Below, one piece after another: positions 1 to 6,093 of a stretch of 7,168 bases of DNA. A model generated the notes under the pieces. The model ran no database searches and was not told the DNA's origin. It worked only from the letters and a program-made list of their open reading frames with translations. The translations under genes and the position numbers were made by a program. Every line of letters starts with the position of its first letter. Positions within the stretch are counted from its first letter, which is position 1. The stretch spans positions 1 through 7,168 of the forward strand of contig JASHRR010000710.1 in the NCBI GenBank assembly GCA_030037185.1. The letters are read 5' to 3'. Source of the DNA: Xanthobacteraceae bacterium. GTDB taxonomy: Bacteria > Pseudomonadota > Alphaproteobacteria > Rhizobiales > Xanthobacteraceae.

Positions 1-1
1 C

Positions 2-1360
2 ACCAACCCGGTGTTGAACCCGGTCGCCAATACCGGCGCCTTCCTGGGCGAACTTGACGACAATTGGGTCTCAACCAACACCTTCGGTGGCACTGCCCAG
101 CTCACCAGCACGAACAAGGCGTTCGAGCACGACAACCATGTCGTCGTGGGTGCCAGCTTCGATCATGGCTACACCCAGTTCACGGCAACCAGCCAGCTTG
201 GAACGATCGATCCTCAGACCCTGTTCGTACAAGGACTCGGGATCTTCCTTAACCAGCCTGCCGACGACGCCAGCCTCGTCAACCTGCACGCCACCAACAC
301 CTACACCGGCTTCTACGCGACCGACACCTTCGATGTCACGAACAGGCTGTCGGTCACCGCGGGCGCTCGGTTCAATATCGCCCAGATCAACCTGCAGGAC
401 GAGTCGGGGGAAAATCCGCTCGTCAACGGCAACAACCAGTTCCAACATTTCAACCCGATGGTTGGCGCCACCTACAAGATCACGCCCAACCTGACCGCCT
501 ACGCCGACTATGCGATAGCCAACCGCGCGCCGACGCCGCTGGAGCTCGGGTGCTCAAGTGCGACCAATCCATGCCAGATCGACACCTTCCTGGTTGCCGA
601 TCCGCCGCTCAAGCAAGTGGTGACGCATACCATCGAAGGGGGCCTGCGCGGCACGTTTGGAGGGGACGCCAAGACCGGCCTGCTGACATGGGGCCTCGGC
701 GCATTCGATGCCGTGTCCGACGACGACATTATCAACGTCGCCGCGCAACTCGGAGAGGTGGCTAATTTCGGCTTCTTCCAGAATTTCGGAAAGACAGAGC
801 GCAAGGGCATCGAGGCCAAGGTCGACTATACCAATGAACAGTGGAAACTTTACGCCAACTACACTTATATCGACGCCACCTATCAGAGTGCGGGGGTGCT
901 GAATACACCTTTTAATCCAGCTGCCATCACCGACCCGAGCACCGGCATCCAATTTGTCAACGTTGTGCCGGGCGACCATATCGGGGGCATCCCGGCACAC
1001 CGCTTCAAGGCCGGCGCCGAGTACGCCGTTACGGACAAGTGGAAGGTCGGCGCCGACCTCAATGTCGTGGGGAGTTCGTACCTCGTTAACGACGACACCA
1101 ACGTGAACCCGAAGGTGCCGGCCTACGCGGTGCTGAACCTGCACACCTCTTATCAGCTGACGCCGAACGTCAAGCTGTTCGGCCTGATCAACAACGCGCT
1201 CAATCAGCATTACTATCTGTCGGGCACGTTCACTGATACGAATGGCTTTACCCCCGCGAACAACAGCAATACCAACACGCTCGGGGCGCTGACCGATCCC
1301 CGCACCTTCGTGCCCGGAATACCGTTCGCGGCCTATGCGGGCCTCAAGGCGACGTTCTGA
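2..1360 (+). CDS. TonB-dependent outer-membrane receptor, C-terminal beta-barrel part (5' end outside window)
   Basis: The reading frame is open from the first bases, so the gene begins upstream; the ATG at 11 is an internal methionine. About 452 codons are visible, where full receptors of this family usually have 650-800, so the signal peptide, TonB box and plug domain are missing and most of the 22-stranded barrel is present. Visible signs are alternating polar/aromatic strands (for example YTGFYATDTFDV and WKLYANYTYIDATY), the conserved barrel motif NRAPTPLELGCS, the near-terminal strand FGLINNALNQHYY, and a final aromatic residue (GLKATF) as expected for BAM-dependent outer-membrane proteins. 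Family role: energised uptake of ferric siderophores or similar large ligands through TonB-ExbB-ExbD. The ligand cannot be read from this part. The NRAPTPLELGCS-type barrel resembles FecA-like receptors of Rhizobiales (inference). No frameshift is seen. The stop is TGA at 1358-1360. Confidence 0.93.
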   Translation, partial: TNPVLNPVANTGAFLGELDDNWVSTNTFGGTAQLTSTNKAFEHDNHVVVGASFDHGYTQFTATSQLGTIDPQTLFVQGLGIFLNQPADDASLVNLHATNTYTGFYATDTFDVTNRLSVTAGARFNIAQINLQDESGENPLVNGNNQFQHFNPMVGATYKITPNLTAYADYAIANRAPTPLELGCSSATNPCQIDTFLVADPPLKQVVTHTIEGGLRGTFGGDAKTGLLTWGLGAFDAVSDDDIINVAAQLGEVANFGFFQNFGKTERKGIEAKVDYTNEQWKLYANYTYIDATYQSAGVLNTPFNPAAITDPSTGIQFVNVVPGDHIGGIPAHRFKAGAEYAVTDKWKVGADLNVVGSSYLVNDDTNVNPKVPAYAVLNLHTSYQLTPNVKLFGLINNALNQHYYLSGTFTDTNGFTPANNSNTNTLGALTDPRTFVPGIPFAAYAGLKATF

Positions 1361-1376
1361 GCCGGCCATTGACTTC

Positions 1377-1382
1377 AGGAGG
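1377..1382 (+). promoter_or_regulatory. Perfect Shine-Dalgarno AGGAGG
   Basis: AGGAGG lies 8 bases before the ATG at 1391. It is the best ribosome binding site in the window, yet it drives only a 20-codon frame, which is the main reason to regard that ORF as a truncated gene start. Confidence 0.6.
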
Positions 1383-1390
1383 ATTCGTGC

Positions 1391-1453
1391 ATGTCGAGAG
1401 AAGCGGGGCAAAAGTCAGCTGCGGCCGCCGGCTCTTTCCCCTTGACGACGTAA
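1391..1453 (+). pseudogene. ORF stump with strong ribosome binding site downstream of the receptor
   Basis: An ATG at 1391 opens a 20-codon frame (MSREAGQKSAAAAGSFPLTT) ending at TAA 1451-1453. It starts 30 bases after the receptor stop and is preceded by a perfect AGGAGG at 1377-1382 with an 8-base spacer. A translation signal this good in front of such a short, Ala-rich peptide suggests the beginning of a gene co-transcribed with the receptor whose body was deleted or replaced. Receptors of this type are often followed by a membrane or periplasmic partner gene, but the stump is too short to name one. It could also be a genuine short peptide or chance. Confidence 0.4.
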
Positions 1454-1592
1454 ACAGTTCTGGTTCCCAATCGGCGGGTCAGATATGGCGACGTGGGCGC
1501 TGCCGAGATGATCGGCGCGCGGGGGCTCAGGCGGAACTTGAATGACTGCTCCGTCGGGATTCTCGCGGACCGTTTGGGCGTTCCCTCCCATT

Positions 1593-2030
1593 CTACGTCT
1601 TTGTGCCGCGGATGTAATGCTCCAACTGCTCGATGACGAACTCCCGGTCGTTGATGATGCTCTTGACCAGATCACCGATTGAGACGATGCCGACAAGCTC
1701 GCCATCATCGATCACTGGCAGATGGCGCACGCGCTTGGCGGTCATGATTGCCATGCCTTCCTCGATCGATTTGTCAGGCGTAACGCATACCACGTCACGC
1801 ACCATGATTTCGCCAACCAGTGTCTGCGGCGAGGCGCGACCCTTCAGAAACACGTTGCGAGCGTAGTCCCGCTCGGTAACGATGCCGGCAATCTTGCTGC
1901 CGTCGAGCACCAGCAAGGCGCCGACGTCCTTGTCTGCCATCATCTTAATCGCATCATAGACCGTGTCGCCAGGACGGACGGACCATACCTGATGACCTTT
2001 CTGATCGAGGATGTGACGTACTGCTGTCAT
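1593..2030 (-). CDS. Small protein with a pair of CBS domains
   Basis: The product has 145 residues, starting at the ATG whose complement is at 2028-2030 (MTAVRHILDQKG). The frame stays open upstream to 2123, but those 31 codons look unlike the family, whose members begin with a short helix (xxVxxILxxKG) before the first CBS domain; the Shine-Dalgarno is weak at either start. CBS 1 spans about residues 12-62 and ends with GIVTERDYAR (49-58). CBS 2 spans about 78-128 and contains VRHLPVIDDG and GIVSIGDLVK (114-123). The two GIVxxxD motifs are the usual nucleotide-contact positions. Stand-alone CBS pairs bind adenine nucleotides such as AMP, ATP or SAM and act as energy or redox sensors on partner proteins; the partner is unknown here. 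Length and motifs look complete and intact. It is transcribed convergently toward the receptor and has no recognisable operon partner. Confidence 0.93.
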   Translation of the reverse strand: MTAVRHILDQKGHQVWSVRPGDTVYDAIKMMADKDVGALLVLDGSKIAGIVTERDYARNVFLKGRASPQTLVGEIMVRDVVCVTPDKSIEEGMAIMTAKRVRHLPVIDDGELVGIVSIGDLVKSIINDREFVIEQLEHYIRGTKT

Positions 2031-2216
2031 GACGGGGCCAGGTTGGGCTTTTGCCAGCCTACTCGCAGAATCCAACGCCCGGCCACAGCCACGCGTTCCT
2101 GATCGGAGTTGTCCGTTCATCACCCGGCCAGACCGTAATTACTTGTTCCAATCCCCACTTCGCTCCCGCTGCGCCGCGACGCTGGCAGGATTGCGTACAG
2201 ACCGGGCAGGCTTCGG
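2031..2216. other. Gap between CBS gene and IS remnants, no gene seen
   Basis: This segment would hold the promoter and leader of the CBS gene on the minus strand. No clear -35/-10 pair or strong Shine-Dalgarno can be picked out. Open frames crossing it on either strand show no recognisable family until transposase similarity begins near 2217. Confidence 0.4.
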
Positions 2217-2580
2217 ACCCGCCTCAAGGCCTGATAAGATCGGCGCCGCCGCCGGCCGCATCCTCGCCTGCAATCATGGCCATCGCTATTACGGCTGGGC
2301 TTATGAGGATGGCGTGTTCGCTTCTTCGAGCATCCCGTCCACTTCACCCGCGAGCAAGCCGACAAGTACGTCATCCAGACCGAGGAGCAAGACCTGTCTG
2401 GGGTCGATGCCGTGCGGCTCTACAATGGAGCCATCGGAACTCGAGCGCGCCTTCGCCGACCTCAAGGATGTTCTCGACACGCGGCCGGTCTATCACCACA
2501 CCGAGAACCGCGTCGAGGCGTCTACGTCGCCGCCGCTCGCCTGCCATTCACCGCTCATCGAAAAGAGGCTCAAGGCCGCG
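2217..2580 (+). pseudogene. IS1634-type (DDE, IS4-like) transposase, C-terminal remnant with frameshifts
   Basis: About 120 codons of the C-terminal part of a DDE transposase can be read by switching frames. TRLKA (about 2217-2231) continues after one lost base into PDKIGAAAGRIL and NHGHRYYGWAYEDGVF. After another shift come RFFEHPVHFTRE, KYVIQTEEQDLSGVDAVRLY, then SELERAFADLKDVLDTRP and VYHHTENRVEA; a last shifted piece gives VYVAAARLPF and LIEKRLKAA. The order and spacing match the end of the catalytic domain, including the E-bearing helix (SELERAF), of IS1634-family transposases. At least four frame changes and the missing N-terminal two-thirds make it non-functional. It ends where TnpB similarity begins, near 2580, so it was probably cut by an IS200/IS605 insertion or a later deletion. 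The family name comes from motif recognition. Confidence 0.7.
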
Positions 2581-3131
2581 CTGCAGAAGTTGTGGCGGTC
2601 AGGGCGCGAAATCGGCCGCGACATCTCAAGAACATGCGCAGCCGGCAGCGACGGTTTCGCAGGGATTGCGACCACGTACTCGCCGAGCAGATTGTTGCGA
2701 GTGCCGGGCCGGGCAGCGTGATCGTGGTCGAAAACTTGACCGAGATCCGCACACGCACCAAGCAACGAGGGCGACGCCAGCGTCGTCGGCATCACGGATG
2801 GAGCTATGCCCAGCTTCGAGGCTTTGTCACCGACAAGGCTGAGGCGAGTAGGCTCCATTGTGGCGGCTGTCGATCCCGGGCAGACCAGCGTTGCAACACG
2901 TGTGGACATGTGCATCGACGGAACAGGCCGACGCAGTCCATCTTTCGGTGCCAATCGTGCGGACATGAGGTTAACGACGACCTGAACGGCGCCCGCAATG
3001 TTGCCTGGAAGTACCATGCCAACATCGGCAAGCCCGATGCTGGTGGGCAGTCTGTCAACCTGCCTATGGTGGGGGAAGGTGCTTTGCATCTTTCACCTGC
3101 AAGCCCCCGACTTCAGCCGTGGGGTTGTTGA
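2581..3131 (+). pseudogene. tnpB: TnpB (IS200/IS605 family RNA-guided nuclease), 5'-truncated and frameshifted
   Basis: TnpB is the RuvC nuclease of IS200/IS605 elements, guided by an omega RNA made from the 3' end of the element. Only about the C-terminal 180 of the usual 370-420 residues remain. In order: RHLKNMRSRQRRFRRDCDHV (bridge-like basic helix), then IVVENLTEIRTR with the RuvC-II glutamate (normally EDLTxIR), then HHGWSYAQLRGFVTDKAEA. The next stretch, VGSIVAAVDPGQTS, is in another frame (about 2848-2889). The original frame then resumes with RCNTCGH and FRCQSCGHEVNDDLNGARNVA, which give the four zinc-ribbon cysteines and the RuvC-III aspartate. The N-terminal half with the RuvC-I aspartate is absent. 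The end of the frame runs into the element's right-end stem-loop, as is usual. No start or RBS remains. The family is clear and the gene is dead. Confidence 0.85.
3102..3126 (+). other. IS200/IS605 right-end stem-loop (3' end of TnpB omega RNA)
   Basis: AGCCCC at 3102-3107 pairs with GGGGTT at 3121-3126 around a CGACTTCAGCCGT loop. This closely resembles the AGCCCCCGACTTTAGTCGTGGGG type of right end known from many IS605-family elements, and it overlaps the tnpB stop as in intact copies. In intact elements this hairpin is both the transposase recognition site and the end of the omega RNA scaffold. The element boundary should lie at about 3129-3132 (GTTGA), with any guide starting there. Confidence 0.65.
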
Positions 3132-3143
3132 GTCTAGCCAAGC

Positions 3144-3276
3144 CACTCAAGGGCTCGCCAGGCGGAGCGGGATGAAGAAGGCCAAGGTGGCCCTGGCGCG
3201 CAAAATCGCCGTCATCATGCACCGGATGCTGGCCGATCAAATTGCGCGACGTACCCGGGTCTTTAGGCGTTTTTAG
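3144..3276 (+). pseudogene. IS110-type transposase, C-terminal fragment
   Basis: A frame ending at TAG 3274-3276 encodes LARRSGMKKAKVALARKIAV followed by IMHRMLADQ. This is the typical last helix region of IS110/IS116/IS902-family DEDD transposases (RxGMKKAxVALARxLAVIMHRMWxDG). Only about 40 of the roughly 340-400 residues are present. The usual preceding LKxWGxRLA is compressed to LKG plus a frame change, so the remnant starts abruptly 10-15 bases after the TnpB right end. The expected DG(T/S)xFxW tail is altered to QIARRTRVFRRF. The rest of this transposase is not in the window. It is probably the DNA into which the IS605-like element inserted. Confidence 0.7.
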
Positions 3277-3294
3277 ACCGGGGGCTCAGAGCGC

Positions 3295-3311
3295 ACCGGC
3301 CGCAGGCCGGT
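3295..3311. repeat. Perfect 7-bp hairpin at the truncated end of iscB
   Basis: ACCGGCC at 3295-3301 and GGCCGGT at 3305-3311 form a perfect inverted repeat around GCA. It lies between the end of the IS110 remnant and the last readable iscB codons. It could be a subterminal hairpin of an IS200/IS605-like element or a terminator; there is no T-run to support the latter. Confidence 0.4.
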
Positions 3312-4103
3312 TCTGCCCTATCCAGACCCATCTCCTCCCAGTGTCGGCCAGAACCTCGTACAAGACCCAGCGTGTGGCGTTGGCGGCGGCGGCGTCCTTC
3401 CGGCGCCCTGGCCTGCGCCTTGATAGCGGCCAGGCGTTTTGGATCGTTGGCGAGGAATTGTTCGATCGGTCGCGCGTCTTTCTCGGCGTTGCAGGGGATG
3501 CACGCCGCCCCGAGACCGGTGAGAGGAACATCGACCACGCCGCAATAGACGCAGTGCTGTCCGCTTTCATACCCGGCCAGCGTACCCTGGTACTCGGCAT
3601 CAGATATTCCCAGGTTTTCGAGCGCCTGATCAAACCGAACGCGTTCGACAGATATCGCCCAGACGGGTGACGCAGCCGCTCGACCCAGGACATGCACGTA
3701 TGAACCCTGCGCTGAAGGCTCGCAGGAAGCCAGCCCTGCGGCTTTCTTCTGTTAGCAAACCGCGGTGCCCGGCAGCAAAGATTCGCGCCGCGGCGCCGCC
3801 GCCGAAACGCCCGGCGAGCCGTAAGCGCTTCGCTGATCTGTCGCCCGGGCGAGTTCAAAGAGAGCCAGTACCTTTGCGGGCCTGTTCCCGTCCGCGTCAG
3901 TAACGACGGCAATGCCGGTGGTCTTGCTGCCGGGATCAAGCTTGACCCGGACAGGTTGAAGGCTCCCCCGACGCGGGTCCTTCAGGTGGATCGTGAAGGG
4001 ATAGCGATACTACAACCTGCCGCTTTCGAGAAGCAGGCGAGCCCTTTTCTCACGACACGGCACCAGCGGTCCGCTTAGGCTTATCGAGAACGAATACCGA
4101 CAG
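3312..4103 (-). pseudogene. iscB: IscB (RNA-guided RuvC/HNH nuclease), degraded with HNH core deleted
   Basis: IscB is the transposon-encoded ancestor of Cas9, using an omega RNA to cut DNA. Reading right to left with frame switches: SVFVLDKPKR then PLVPCREKRARLLLESGR (N-terminal PLMP-type domain); an in-frame TAG (complement 4010-4012); RYPFTIHLKDPRRGS; VRVKLDPGSKTTGIAVV, which is RuvC-I with its aspartate codon at 3935-3937; GRQISEALTARRAFRRRRRG (arginine-rich bridge helix); APRFANRRKPQGWLPASLQR; ISVERVRFDQALENLG; LAGYE; CVYCGVVDVPL; then directly CIPCNAEKDARPIEQFL, IKAQARAP and KDAAAANATRWVLYEVLADTG. The family's IDHxxPRSRGGxxxxxNL between VPL and CxPCN, which carries the HNH catalytic residues, is missing except for an out-of-frame HRSRGG trace. 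The ATG seems changed to CTG (complement 4101-4103) behind a preserved AGGAGA. The C-terminal quarter is lost. Several indels and a stop make it non-functional. Confidence 0.85.
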
Positions 4104-4109
4104 ACTTCG

Positions 4110-4115
4110 TCTCCT
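4110..4115 (-). promoter_or_regulatory. Relict ribosome binding site of iscB
   Basis: On the minus strand AGGAGA lies 6 bases before the CTG that replaces the expected ATG in front of SVFVLDK. It fixes where iscB translation used to start and therefore where the upstream RNA region ends. Confidence 0.5.
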
Positions 4116-4560
4116 AAAACTATGCCCGTACGGCCTTGTGACGCTGCCCTTGCGGGCAATCTCCCCTCGGGAAAGTCGCAGAGGAGCGTTTGAGCAAGAC
4201 CCGTTTCGTGCCTATCCCGGGCTTGTCTTAAGTCTTGCCTTCGAGAGGTTCGGAACTGAGGAAGCATTCGGACGTCGGTCTTGAACCTGTCTGCAACGTA
4301 GCTTGGGGGGGCGTACTCCCAAGCTGACCCTGGTAACCCACCGCCCGGAGGCCGGGCAACAGCCCCCGCCTTCAATCGCTTGGTGGTGCCGTCGCTGAGG
4401 TCGATCAATCGACGGATTTGAGCACCGTCAAGGCTTCGGTGGCGGAGAGATCAAGGCTCCATAAGGGGAATCATGCGCTCCGTAGAGCACACCTTCGGCT
4501 CGCCCTGCACACGTCAGAACCACCCGGCTACACGGTTGATCGGCACCATTAGCCGGCTGT
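4116..4560 (-). ncRNA. HEARO / IscB omega RNA region
   Basis: IscB genes carry a structured non-coding RNA (HEARO, the IscB omega RNA) immediately upstream on the same strand, with its guide at the 5' end. This stretch occupies that position, has no convincing gene, and is unusually rich in exact stems. From 5' to 3' on the minus strand they are: CCGGCTA/TAGCCGG (4550-4556 with 4524-4530), GCTC/GAGC near 4478-4489, GCCCGG/CCGGGC (4343-4357, 3-base loop), AGCTTGGG/CCCAAGCT (4318-4325 with 4300-4307), and TGCCC-GCAA-GGGCA (4145-4158), a 5-bp stem with a GNRA tetraloop. All stems are perfect despite heavy decay of iscB. The 5' boundary, and so the guide, is not defined by eye; it should lie at about 4560-4600. 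The minus-strand frame across 4116-4408 is just the RNA read through. I did not align it to the HEARO model; the call rests on position, structure and general resemblance. Confidence 0.65.
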
Positions 4561-4590
4561 AGAGCGCCGCTAGGGGCATGGATTAACATT

Positions 4591-4839
4591 TGGTAATATA
4601 TTGCGCGCGGATCCCGAACCGGGCGACCGCGCGCTGGGGACAGCGGCGAAAGGTGTCTTGGGACAGACGCCGAATCCTCGTTGATGCAGTCGATGGCGCT
4701 GAGAAACTTGGCGGTGAATCGAGCGGACCCGAAAAACCTTAGCTGTCGCCATTAACAGCGAATTTAATCTTCTGAACGCCAACCGAAGATGGTTGTGCGC
4801 TAAAATCAACAACCAAAAACAAAAAGGGGGACACAACTC
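4591..4839. other. Intergenic region upstream of the PEP mutase-family gene
   Basis: The segment holds an AT-rich patch (about 4581-4602) beside the presumed iscB element end, then GC-rich DNA without a recognisable gene on either strand, and an AT-richer leader from about 4750. TAAAAT at 4801-4806 could serve as a -10 box, but no good -35 lies at the right distance. Confidence 0.4.
4824..4830 (+). promoter_or_regulatory. Ribosome binding site AAGGGGG
   Basis: AAGGGGG ends 9 bases before the ATG at 4840, in a purine-rich leader (CAAAAACAAAAAGGGGG). It supports that ATG as the start of the following gene. Confidence 0.6.
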
Positions 4840-5715
4840 ATGAGCCGAGGACGCCAATTCCGAGACCTATTGCGTCGCGACGGCCTGATAATCGCGCCGG
4901 GCGCCTATGATTGCATAACGGCGCGATCGATCGTGCACGCCGGCTTCGCTGCAGTCTACATGACCAGCGCCGGAACTGCAGCGGCGGCCGGCTATCCTGA
5001 TTACGGCCTCCTCACCATGTCCGAGATGGCTGACAATGCGGGCCGTATTGCCGCGGCGGTTGAAGTGCCGGTCATTGCCGACGCTGATACGGGCTACGGC
5101 AACGAACTCAATGCGATGCGCACGGTACGGGAATACGAACGGAGGGGCGTCGCCGGCCTTCACATCGAGGATCAAGGTTTCCCAAAAAAGTGCGGTCATC
5201 TCGGCGATAAGACTGTGGTGTCCCTCGACGAATATCTGGCGAAAATCCGGGCGGCAGTGGCGGCAAAACGCGATCCGGATTTCTTTATCATCGCGCGCAC
5301 AGACAGCCGCGCGGTGCTCGGCCTTCCGGAGGCGGTCCATCGCGCCAACGCGGCGCTTGCGGCGGGCGCCGACATGGCTTTCGTGGAGGCGCCCCAGACC
5401 CTTGAGGAGGTCGCAGCTGTGCCGCGCCTCGTGAAGGGCCCGTGTCTTCTTAACGTGGTTTGGCGTGGCAAGATCCCGGAACTTGCATTCGATGATGCCG
5501 AACGCATGGGTTATCGGCTGGCGATTGTGCCGGGCATGCTGTTCAAGGCCGTTATCGGGGTCTGCGACGCTACGCTGTCGGACCTGCGCCGTCGCGGCCG
5601 CGAGCTGGTTCCTGTGCACAGCATGACGGTGCGGGAGGCGTTCCGGCGCGTCGGCGCCGACGAGTGGGATCCGATGATCAGTGAGCGCATCGGTGCGCCA
5701 GCAGCGGCGGAGTAG
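4840..5715 (+). CDS. Isocitrate lyase/PEP mutase superfamily enzyme (probable 2,3-dimethylmalate lyase or oxaloacetate-type C-C lyase)
   Basis: The product has 291 residues, normal for the family (about 280-300), and is a cytosolic Mg-dependent TIM barrel. Seen in order: PGAYDCITARSIVHAGFAAV (20-39); YMTSAGTAAAAGYPDYG (40-56), the substrate-loop region; DADTGYGN (81-88), whose aspartates bind Mg; LHIEDQGFPKKCGH (107-120) with the metal-linked glutamate 110 and the mobile-loop cysteine 118; and IARTDSR (151-157). The K(K/R)CGH loop with cysteine is characteristic of C-C bond lyases (isocitrate, methylisocitrate and dimethylmalate lyases), whereas true PEP mutases and phosphonopyruvate hydrolases lack that cysteine. 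The likely reaction is therefore retro-aldol cleavage of a 2-hydroxy-dicarboxylate or similar C3-C6 acid, releasing pyruvate or another 2-oxo acid. Automated labels often call such proteins carboxyvinyl-carboxyphosphonate phosphorylmutase; I doubt that here. It looks intact and monocistronic; the true substrate is not readable from context. Confidence 0.92.
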   Translation: MSRGRQFRDLLRRDGLIIAPGAYDCITARSIVHAGFAAVYMTSAGTAAAAGYPDYGLLTMSEMADNAGRIAAAVEVPVIADADTGYGNELNAMRTVREYERRGVAGLHIEDQGFPKKCGHLGDKTVVSLDEYLAKIRAAVAAKRDPDFFIIARTDSRAVLGLPEAVHRANAALAAGADMAFVEAPQTLEEVAAVPRLVKGPCLLNVVWRGKIPELAFDDAERMGYRLAIVPGMLFKAVIGVCDATLSDLRRRGRELVPVHSMTVREAFRRVGADEWDPMISERIGAPAAAE

Positions 5716-5719
5716 GTGC

Positions 5720-5743
5720 CGAGACGCTGTTCGCGTTCTCGGT
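5720..5743 (+). terminator. Stem-loop just after the lyase-family stop codon
   Basis: CCGAGACGC (5720-5728) pairs with GCG-T-TCTCGG (5734-5743) with one bulged T, giving nine base pairs around a 5-base loop. It begins 4 bases after the TAG at 5713-5715. Only a short pyrimidine run (TTCCCCT) follows, so intrinsic termination is plausible but not ideal. Confidence 0.45.
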
Positions 5744-5820
5744 TCCCCTCGCAACGGCCCACTCGCGGGGTTGTCACGGGCCCCGGCCGCGCGACGATAG
5801 AGGTGGTCCGTCGGGATCAG

Positions 5821-5901
5821 CGGTGTGGGCCGACGATCGCAAATGACCAGGCCTACGGGATTGCCGCCATCTGGTCGCTCGAGAAGGCTGCGATGGGATA
5901 G
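5821..5901 (+). pseudogene. Possible aldehyde dehydrogenase scrap
   Basis: A frame ending at TAG 5899-5901 reads GPTIANDQAYGIAAIWSLEK. This resembles the xIANDTxYGLAAxxWT segment near the C-terminus of NAD(P)-dependent aldehyde dehydrogenases. Only about 17 residues fit; the preceding catalytic region (EEVFGPVL and the cysteine loop) and following NCY region are not visible in any frame. It may be the decayed end of a gene once next to the lyase-family gene, but such a short match could be chance. Confidence 0.3.
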
Positions 5902-6093
5902 ACGTGCGTCCGTTTTTCACCACCGTCAATTCTACCGTTGACGCGTACCATATCCGCGACGTTCTAGCGAGAGGGCAGCTCTACGCAAAGATACTTAATA
6001 CGGCGGTGTTGGCCGGTCAGCTTCGACATGCGCCAGCAGACCTGTGTACTCAACGCCGGCGGCGCTCAATTGCTGGGCTACGCTCTGAAAGGC
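5902..6093. other. No gene recognised
   Basis: This segment between the dehydrogenase-like scrap and the recombinase fragments shows no family similarity in either direction, no RBS-led ORF and no repeat. Confidence 0.4.

Larger units (their letters stand above)
2217..4590. mobile_element. Composite of four fused insertion-sequence remnants
   Basis: IS1634-type, IS200/IS605 (TnpB), IS110-type and IscB-bearing elements abut one another with almost no spacer. Three read on + and the iscB element on -. Every one has lost either its 5' or 3' part at a junction, so the block arose by repeated insertion into older elements plus deletion. No intact ends or target-site duplications enclose the whole block. 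Confidence 0.6.

Noticed and set aside
554..1411. 285-codon open frame on the minus strand opposite the receptor
   Set aside because: It is antisense to a clear beta-barrel frame, is rich in Arg/Val/Gly as expected for a GC-rich shadow frame, and shows no family motif.
1415..1708. Minus-strand ORF of 97 codons overlapping the CBS gene 3' end
   Set aside because: Its Ser-rich N-terminal part is the CBS gene in another frame and the remainder has no recognisable family.
2031..2123. Longer start for the CBS protein at 2123
   Set aside because: The extra 31 residues are Arg/Gly-rich, unlike the family, and no Shine-Dalgarno supports the upstream start.
2217..3131. A single chimeric transposase gene
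   Set aside because: The two halves belong to unrelated families (DDE and TnpB) and no frame joins them without several shifts.
4010..4408. 132-codon minus-strand ORF as a separate protein
   Set aside because: Its last 25 residues are the start of the iscB relic and the rest reads through the structured RNA region; the true iscB start lies at about 4103.
4570..4857. Minus-strand 95-codon ORF, considered as an IS630-type transposase end
   Set aside because: The faint resemblance in one frame near 4660-4740 is only a handful of residues and lacks the expected WNxxxxPFxW pattern.
4867..5754. 295-codon open frame on the minus strand opposite the lyase-family gene
   Set aside because: The plus-strand frame has a good RBS and all family motifs; the antisense frame has Arg/His-rich composition and no recognisable domain.
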